This document shows, in pieces, positions 23,588 through 27,918 of a stretch of 27,918 nt of DNA (the first letter of the stretch is position 1; each line of letters opens with the position of its first letter). The stretch comes from Lysobacterales bacterium (GTDB taxonomy: Bacteria; Pseudomonadota; Gammaproteobacteria; Xanthomonadales; SZUA-36): assembly GCA_026196445.1 (NCBI GenBank), contig JAPHTE010000231.1, positions 1 to 27,918 of the forward strand. Direction: 5' to 3'. The translations under genes were made by a program, and so were the position numbers. The notes under the pieces are model-generated. The model saw nothing but the letters and a program-made list of their open reading frames with translations. It did no database searches and was not told where the DNA came from.

Positions 23588-25000
23588 ATGAACTCGAAAT
23601 TGCGCATCGCGGCGCACAAGGCGCGGATTTGTTTCTTGCTGGCCGCCCTTATGCCTGTGTTTGGGGTCGTGTTGGCGGCACAGGAACCCATATCTTCAAC
23701 TGACAATGCAGGTGGAGTCCTGGGGCGGCGGGCCGTCCTGCTGGATATACAGGGACCGATCGGGCCCGCCACTGCAGATTTTCTGACCGGCACATTGAAA
23801 AACGTTGCATCCGGTGGCGCCGAGTTGCTGATTGTCCGCATGGATACGCCCGGTGGGCTGGATGCATCCACCCGGGATATCATCAAGTCCATTCTGAACT
23901 CGGATGTGCCGGTAGCGACTTTCGTCGCGCCGGATGGCGCACGCGCGGCCAGTGCCGGCATGTATATCCTCTATGCCAGCCACATTGCAGCGATGAGCCC
24001 GGCGACCAATGTTGGGGCCGCCACACCTGTATCCATAATCGGTGGCAGTAAAGGCGGTAAGCAAAATCCCTCCGGTGAGGATGAAAAGGAGTCCGGAGCC
24101 GCGCCCGGCGCCGGTGACACGATGACCCGGAAGGTTGTCAACGATGCCGCTGCCTATGCGCGCAGCCTGGCCGCCAAACACGGTCGCAACGCCGATTGGG
24201 CGGAACTGGCGGTGCGGGAGGCTGCGAGTATCACGGCCGAGAAGGCGCTGGAAATGGGTGTTATCGACCTGATTGCAACGGATATCGGCGACCTGCTCGA
24301 GCAGATCGACGGCAGGACGGTCAAGGTGCGCGGTGTGGACCGCGTGCTGGCTACGAAGTCCCTGCTGGTGGAGCAGGTGGAGCCAGACTGGAAAAGTGAG
24401 ATGCTGGCGGTGATCACCAGCCCGACGATAGCCTACCTGCTGCTGATGGTCGGCGTTTATGGCCTGATTTTCGAGGGTTACAACCCTGGGGCAATACTGC
24501 CGGGCGTGATTGGGGCAATCTGCTTGCTGATCGCGCTTTACGCTTTCCAGATGCTGCCGGTAAATTACGTCGGCTTTGCCCTGATCGTGCTCGGAATAGT
24601 GCTGATGATCTTTGAAGTGATGAACCCGAGTTTTGGTGTACTCGGAATTGGCGGGATCATTTCCATGGTGATCGGTTCCATTATCCTGATGGATACCGAT
24701 GTGCCCGGTTTCACAGTATCGAGGCCGCTGATCGGGGCGATAGCAGTGGCTAGCGGGATGGGCTTGATGGCCATCGTCGGGGTTGCCGTGAAAGCGCGGC
24801 AAAGACCCCTGGTGGCTGGACGGGAGGAGATGATCGGCGCCCCGGGTACGGCATTGAAGGACTTCGACCGGCTTGGTGAGGTCTTTGTACACGGCGAATG
24901 CTGGGCTGCGGTTACCGGGGTACCACTGAAGGAGGGGCAGGCGGTCGTGGTGAAGGGTATCAATGGCCTGACGCTGGAAGTAAGTCCAGCCGAAGACTGA
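23588..25000 (+). CDS. nfeD: NfeD-family membrane-bound serine protease (ClpP-class, long form)
   Basis: A 470-residue long-form NfeD. The ATG at 23588 is chosen because AGGAG lies 9 bases upstream; an upstream in-frame TTG would touch that site. A signal peptide covers about the first 30 residues (FLLAALMPVFGVVLAAQ). The ClpP-like protease part holds VRMDTPGGLDASTRD, then RAASAGMYILYASH with the expected nucleophile serine, and RKVVNDAAAYARSLA with the likely catalytic lysine, as in Pyrococcus PH1510. Several membrane segments follow (about residues 270-400), then a C-terminal OB-fold domain (GTALKDFDRLGEVFVHGECW). The next gene is a slipin, the usual partner, which such proteases cleave near the C-terminus. 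The hairpin at 25002-25023 (8-bp stem, no T-run) lies between them. Role: membrane quality control or lipid-domain organisation. Confidence 0.93.
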   Translation: MNSKLRIAAHKARICFLLAALMPVFGVVLAAQEPISSTDNAGGVLGRRAVLLDIQGPIGPATADFLTGTLKNVASGGAELLIVRMDTPGGLDASTRDIIKSILNSDVPVATFVAPDGARAASAGMYILYASHIAAMSPATNVGAATPVSIIGGSKGGKQNPSGEDEKESGAAPGAGDTMTRKVVNDAAAYARSLAAKHGRNADWAELAVREAASITAEKALEMGVIDLIATDIGDLLEQIDGRTVKVRGVDRVLATKSLLVEQVEPDWKSEMLAVITSPTIAYLLLMVGVYGLIFEGYNPGAILPGVIGAICLLIALYAFQMLPVNYVGFALIVLGIVLMIFEVMNPSFGVLGIGGIISMVIGSIILMDTDVPGFTVSRPLIGAIAVASGMGLMAIVGVAVKARQRPLVAGREEMIGAPGTALKDFDRLGEVFVHGECWAAVTGVPLKEGQAVVVKGINGLTLEVSPAED

Positions 25001-25001
25001 A

Positions 25002-25023
25002 ACCGGTATTGAGTTATACCGGT
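25002..25023 (+). other. Intercistronic hairpin between nfeD and slipin
   Basis: ACCGGTAT (25002-25009) and ATACCGGT (25016-25023) form an 8-bp stem with a 6-base loop. No T-run follows. It may affect mRNA processing or relative expression of the two genes. Confidence 0.5.
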
Positions 25024-25050
25024 AAAACGCATTTGTGAAGGAGTAAGGAC

Positions 25051-25803
25051 ATGTTTTTCAATTATTTTTTCGGCATTGTCGCGTTAGCCCTGTTGGCCAT
25101 CATTTTCAACGCCATCAAGGTATTGCGTGAATATGAACGCGGCGTCATTTTTCAGCTTGGGCGTTTCTGGAAGGTCAAGGGTCCGGGCCTCATCATCGTC
25201 ATCCCGGTGGTCCAGCAAATGGTGCGCGTCGACCTGCGCGTCATCGTGATGGATGTACCCACGCAGGATGTCATTTCCCGGGATAACGTGTCCGTCAAGG
25301 TCAATGCGGTGGTTTATTTCCGTGTGATCGATCCCGAAAAGGCGATCATCCAGGTGGAGAAGTACCTGGATGCCATCAGCCAGTTGGCGCAGACGACCTT
25401 GCGGTCCGTGCTGGGTCAGCATGAACTGGATGAAATGCTGTCTGAGCGCGATGCGCTCAACCACGATATACAGTCGATCCTGGACCGCCAGACCGATGCC
25501 TGGGGCATCAAGGTGTCCAATGTCGAGATCAAGCACGTGGACCTCGACGAGAGCATGATCAGGGCAATCGCGGCGCAGGCTGAGGCGGAGCGTCAGCGGC
25601 GCGCCAAGGTGATCCATGCCACGGGCGAAAAACAGGCCGCCAACGAACTGGTCGAAGCCGCAAAGACACTCAGTGCCGAATCAAAAGCCATCCAATTGCG
25701 GTACCTGCAGACCCTGACGGAAATTGCCGGCGACAAGACCTCGACGATTGTTTTCCCTTTGGATTTGATCGAGAAGCTGGGAAAAATTACCGACAACAAT
25801 TAA
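25051..25803 (+). CDS. Slipin (SPFH/stomatin-like membrane protein)
   Basis: A 250-residue SPFH-domain protein. One N-terminal membrane segment (FFGIVALALLAIIFNAI) is followed by VLREYERGVIFQLGRFWKVKGPGL, the slipin signature, then the SPFH core (VDLRVIVMDVPTQDVISRDNVSV). A long alanine/glutamate-rich helix (IAAQAEAERQRRAKVIHATGEKQ) probably forms a coiled coil for oligomerisation. GAAGGAG precedes the ATG. With NfeD upstream it makes the conserved NfeD-slipin pair, which scaffolds membrane microdomains. The C-terminus ends soon after FPLDLIEKLGKI, as usual for bacterial slipins. Confidence 0.95.
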   Translation: MFFNYFFGIVALALLAIIFNAIKVLREYERGVIFQLGRFWKVKGPGLIIVIPVVQQMVRVDLRVIVMDVPTQDVISRDNVSVKVNAVVYFRVIDPEKAIIQVEKYLDAISQLAQTTLRSVLGQHELDEMLSERDALNHDIQSILDRQTDAWGIKVSNVEIKHVDLDESMIRAIAAQAEAERQRRAKVIHATGEKQAANELVEAAKTLSAESKAIQLRYLQTLTEIAGDKTSTIVFPLDLIEKLGKITDNN

Positions 25804-25818
25804 AACCACTGATACAAC

Positions 25819-26838
25819 GTGGCAATTGGTATGTACGCGCAGCTATTACACGGATGCAAACCCATCAGTGAGAAACCCCTTGTTCTGAGCGAGGTGGACC
25901 AGCCCCGGGCGGCGACCGGGGAAGTGTTGATCAAGGTGCGGGCCTGCGGCATCTGCCGCACCGACCTGCACGTGGTGGAGGGCGAGCTTGATCCAAACAG
26001 GTACGAGTTTCCGCTTGTTCCAGGCCACCAGGTGGTCGGCACCGTTGAAGCCGCGCCCGCAGGCAGCGGATTGGAAACCGGCCAACGGGTGGGTGTCGCG
26101 TGGTTGAATTCGACCTGTGGAAGCTGTCATTTTTGCCGCTCGAACCGGGAAAACCTGTGCGATACGCCTGAATTTACCGGCTGGACGCGCAACGGAGGTT
26201 TTGCGGAATACATCACGGCGCCGGCCGAATTTGTATACGCATTACCGACCGGCCTCGGTGATATCGAGGTGGCGCCGCTGTTGTGCGCCGGGATCATTGG
26301 CTATCGCTGCCTGCGCCAGTGCGAGCTGGAGGATTGGTCCGGTGCGAAACTCGGCTTGTACGGGTTTGGCGCCGCAGGGCACATCGCGATCCAGATCGCG
26401 CGGCACCGGGGCGCCGAGGTGTACGTCTGCACCCGCGACCATGACCGTCACCAGCGCCTCGCCGGGGAGTTGGGCGCAAAATGGGTCGGTGGCACCTTTG
26501 ATGCACCACCGGCCAAACTCGATGCGTCCATCGTTTTCGCACCGGCTGGTGAAATCGTACCGGCAGCGCTCGGCGCGTTGAACAAGGACGGACGCCTGGT
26601 ATTGGGTGGCATCCACATGAGCGATATTCCCGCCTTTCCGTACCAGGATATCTACTGGGAGCGGGTCATCCGCTCGGTGGCCAATAATACACGGCAGGAC
26701 GGCCGCGAATTTCTTGCAGAAGCGGTGCAGGCAAAGGTCCATACCCACACCCGGGAATTCCCCTTGGCCGAGGCCAACGAAGCGCTGATCGCGTTGAAGC
26801 ATGACGCGATCAAGGGCGCCGGAGTTATAGTGATTTAA
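25819..26838 (+). CDS. Zinc-dependent alcohol dehydrogenase family protein
   Basis: A 339-residue medium-chain dehydrogenase. Catalytic zinc ligands are visible as CGICRTD (Cys), PGHQVVG (His) and LLCAGIIGYR (Cys). The structural zinc site is the four-cysteine cluster in STCGSCHFCRSNRENLC. The Rossmann fold is GLYGFGAAGHIAIQIA, as in the AdhP-like branch. It should oxidise alcohols or reduce aldehydes with NAD(P); the residue after the glycine motif was not used to assign the cofactor. The start is uncertain: GTG at 25819 or ATG at 25831, neither with a strong ribosome site. It lies 15 bases after the slipin gene and may be cotranscribed with it. No functional link with NfeD/slipin is evident. 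Confidence 0.92.
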   Translation: MAIGMYAQLLHGCKPISEKPLVLSEVDQPRAATGEVLIKVRACGICRTDLHVVEGELDPNRYEFPLVPGHQVVGTVEAAPAGSGLETGQRVGVAWLNSTCGSCHFCRSNRENLCDTPEFTGWTRNGGFAEYITAPAEFVYALPTGLGDIEVAPLLCAGIIGYRCLRQCELEDWSGAKLGLYGFGAAGHIAIQIARHRGAEVYVCTRDHDRHQRLAGELGAKWVGGTFDAPPAKLDASIVFAPAGEIVPAALGALNKDGRLVLGGIHMSDIPAFPYQDIYWERVIRSVANNTRQDGREFLAEAVQAKVHTHTREFPLAEANEALIALKHDAIKGAGVIVI

Positions 26839-26884
26839 ACCCCGCACGGTATCCGCAGGGGTGGCGTCTTTGCGGGCCCGGCCC

Positions 26885-26911
26885 TGTGGGAGCGGCCACT
26901 GGCCGCGATTG
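26885..26911 (+). repeat. REP-type element, copy 1
   Basis: A 27-base unit beginning TGTGGGAGCGGCC and ending CCGCGATTG. The internal GCGGCCACTGGCCGC is an inverted repeat, giving the hairpin typical of Pseudomonas-style REP elements. An identical copy lies at 27029-27055 and a diverged inverted copy at 26938-26971. Confidence 0.8.
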
Positions 26912-26937
26912 TTAGTACTTGGCACTTGAGCAAAATC

Positions 26938-26971
26938 CAATCGCGACCGGCTGGCGCCGGTTGCTCCCACA
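26938..26971 (-). repeat. REP-type element, inverted diverged copy
   Basis: Read on the minus strand it starts TGTGGGAGCAACC and ends TCGCGATTG, with CGGCGCCAGCCG as its hairpin. It faces copy 1, so the two together form a REP doublet (REPIN-like arrangement) separated by 26 bases. Confidence 0.75.
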
Positions 26972-26990
26972 ACTTTTTTACGACCCTGAG

Positions 26991-27032
26991 GAAGTGGCCT
27001 TGTGGAAGTGGCCTTGTGGAAGTGGCCTTGTG
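26991..27032 (+). repeat. 14-bp tandem repeat, three perfect copies
   Basis: GAAGTGGCCTTGTG is repeated three times without mismatch (26991-27004, 27005-27018, 27019-27032), running directly into the third REP unit. The unit resembles the 5' end of the REP (TGTGGGAGCGGCC), suggesting slippage or REP-associated amplification. Confidence 0.9.
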
Positions 27033-27055
27033 GGAGCGGCCACTGGCCGCGATTG
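27029..27055 (+). repeat. REP-type element, copy 2
   Basis: Identical over 27 bases to 26885-26911, in the same orientation. Its first four bases overlap the last unit of the 14-bp tandem repeat. It lies between the alcohol dehydrogenase and the convergent LuxR gene, the usual REP location. Confidence 0.8.
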
Positions 27056-27131
27056 CAGTATAACTTCACCCCAGACACAAGCACGACCGCCAAGCGGCGG
27101 CCGCGCTCTCACTCCCCCAGCCAGGGCCGAG

Positions 27132-27725
27132 CTAAATGAGGTTCAGGTCTTTGCCCGCCTGGATCGCCTCGGCGCGTTTGTGCACGTGCAACTTGTACAT
27201 CAGATGCTGGATGTGGGTGCGCACCGTGCGGATGCTGATTGCCAGGCGATCAGCGATATCCTGTGTTTTGACCTTTTCGGCCAGCAGGGTCAGTACTTCG
27301 ACCTCACGGCTAGACAGGGATTCGACAGGCTGGATGTTACAGAGCTGCTCGCTGCTCAGTGTCGAGGTGTTTTTTTCCGGGTTACAGATGTGCAGCAGAA
27401 GCTCCTGGTCGGGCTGGTCGGAAATGATGACGCAATTGATCCCAAAAGCCTCGTGGCCATCTACACCTGTTTTGAATGCTGCGTGAAAACTTCGCACGGG
27501 TTCATGCTGAAAGGCTTGCTCGCGGATGGGACAGTGCTCGCAACAATGGCGATTGCCATAGACGTCTCTACCACACAGCAGGGACCAGCACTTCTGCCCC
27601 AATGCTGTTGAACACTCAATACCCAGGGCCTCTTCTGCGGCGTTGTTCCACAGTACGATAGAACCTTGCCTGTCGACTGCAAAGGCGGGGTCGCCAGTAA
27701 TGTAATTTGAGGTCTGAGAATTCAT
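27132..27725 (-). CDS. PAS-LuxR family transcriptional regulator with cysteine cluster
   Basis: A 197-residue regulator. The ATG at 27725 is chosen for its AGGAGG site 6 bases upstream; the frame stays open to 27809. Residues about 8-115 form a PAS domain (ITGDPAFAVDRQGSIVLWNNAAEEALG). Its middle holds cysteines 46, 51, 61, 62 and 65 in CWSLLCGRDVYGNRHCCEHCP. Residues about 136-195 form a LuxR/GerE helix-turn-helix (LSSREVEVLTLLAEK, then IRTVRTHIQHLMYKLHVHKR). There is no receiver domain. The cysteine pattern suggests a bound metal, Fe-S cluster, heme or a thiol redox switch; which one is not visible. An exact FNR-type box lies 115 bases upstream. Targets are unknown. Confidence 0.9.
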   Translation of the reverse strand: MNSQTSNYITGDPAFAVDRQGSIVLWNNAAEEALGIECSTALGQKCWSLLCGRDVYGNRHCCEHCPIREQAFQHEPVRSFHAAFKTGVDGHEAFGINCVIISDQPDQELLLHICNPEKNTSTLSSEQLCNIQPVESLSSREVEVLTLLAEKVKTQDIADRLAISIRTVRTHIQHLMYKLHVHKRAEAIQAGKDLNLI

Positions 27726-27840
27726 GGCGCCCTCCTGAAATGCGTTCCATAATGCTAAGCGCATAGATGCATAGGTCACATGGTGAAAGTGACTTATGAT
27801 CTCCTCCAAATTCAGGCTACTCCTTTAAGCGTGGAACTCA

Positions 27841-27854
27841 TTGATCCAGATCAA
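27841..27854. promoter_or_regulatory. Perfect FNR/ANR box
   Basis: TTGATCCAGATCAA is an exact TTGAT-N4-ATCAA palindrome. It lies upstream of the PAS-LuxR gene (minus strand) and could also serve a plus-strand gene beyond the window edge. No well-placed -10 was found on either strand. Confidence 0.6.
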
Positions 27855-27918
27855 TAATAATAAGTATCCGCGGGTTTATTGAAGGTAAAATGTGAAGCAG
27901 GATTATGGCCTACAGCAA

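Noticed and set aside
26839..26870. ACCCC/GGGGT inverted repeat after the alcohol dehydrogenase as a terminator
   Set aside because: Imperfect stem and no T-run; the REP elements downstream are the clearer structures.
26242..27093. 283-codon minus-strand open frame covering the alcohol dehydrogenase end and the REP region
   Set aside because: It runs antisense to a clear zinc dehydrogenase, and its N-terminal part is only the translated REP and 14-bp repeats.
27905..27918. ATG at 27905 as the start of a further plus-strand gene
   Set aside because: Only four codons are in the window, and the AGGA ahead is 2 bases from the ATG, too close for a normal ribosome site.

Overview
The window reads as the chromosome of a facultatively anaerobic, probably gammaproteobacterial organism. 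The reasons are the overall protein character (an E. coli-length NADP-type GdhA and an SfcA-like malic enzyme), AGGAG-type ribosome binding sites, several FNR/ANR-type boxes (TTGAT-N4-ATCAA) between genes, and Pseudomonas-style REP elements. No phage, IS element, CRISPR array, rRNA or tRNA was seen. Almost all of the DNA is devoted to central carbon metabolism around acetyl-CoA, 2-oxoacids and C4-C6 acids.

Layout. 1-185 (-): N-terminus of an exported c-type cytochrome. 353-1051 (-): glutathione S-transferase family protein. 1214-3100 (+): acetyl-CoA hydrolase/CoA-transferase fused to a Pat/YfiQ-like GNAT domain. 3323-12772 (+): one polarised gene set of isocitrate/isopropylmalate-type dehydrogenase, HMG-CoA-lyase-family lyase, class III CoA-transferase, aconitase/isopropylmalate-dehydratase large and small subunits, then (after an intrinsic terminator) a three-part 2-oxoacid oxidoreductase gamma/GltD-like flavoprotein/ferredoxin fusion and the alpha and beta subunits. 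12862-13167 (+): small ABM-fold protein. 13119-18250 (-): ADP-forming acyl-CoA synthetase and, upstream of it, a PEP/pyruvate-binding-domain protein with two receiver-like modules. 18552-19895 (-): gdhA. 20001-21644 (-): malic enzyme. 22093-23340 (+): OFA-family MFS carrier. 23588-25803 (+): NfeD/slipin pair. 25819-26838 (+): zinc alcohol dehydrogenase. 26885-27055: REP-type repeats with a 14-bp tandem triplication. 27132-27725 (-): PAS-LuxR regulator with a cysteine cluster.

How the genes may work together. The 3323-12772 set can be read as a reversible pathway: acetyl-CoA plus a 2-oxoacid gives a branched hydroxyacyl-CoA (lyase run backwards), the CoA is moved to another acid (class III transferase) instead of being hydrolysed, the free acid is isomerised (LeuCD/aconitase-like pair), oxidatively decarboxylated (dehydrogenase), and the new 2-oxoacid is converted to an acyl-CoA (2-oxoacid oxidoreductase). 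With oxaloacetate this is the citrate/2-oxoglutarate arm of the TCA cycle, and in reverse it would be a citrate-cleaving reductive TCA arm without ATP-citrate lyase. With pyruvate it is a citramalate/2-oxobutyrate route. The sequence does not settle which, and the direction is unknown. The flanking genes (ADP-forming acyl-CoA synthetase, GDH, malic enzyme, dicarboxylate-type carrier, a second CoA-transferase) fit either model, and the FNR-type boxes suggest oxygen-responsive control. This gene set is the most likely under-described system in the window.
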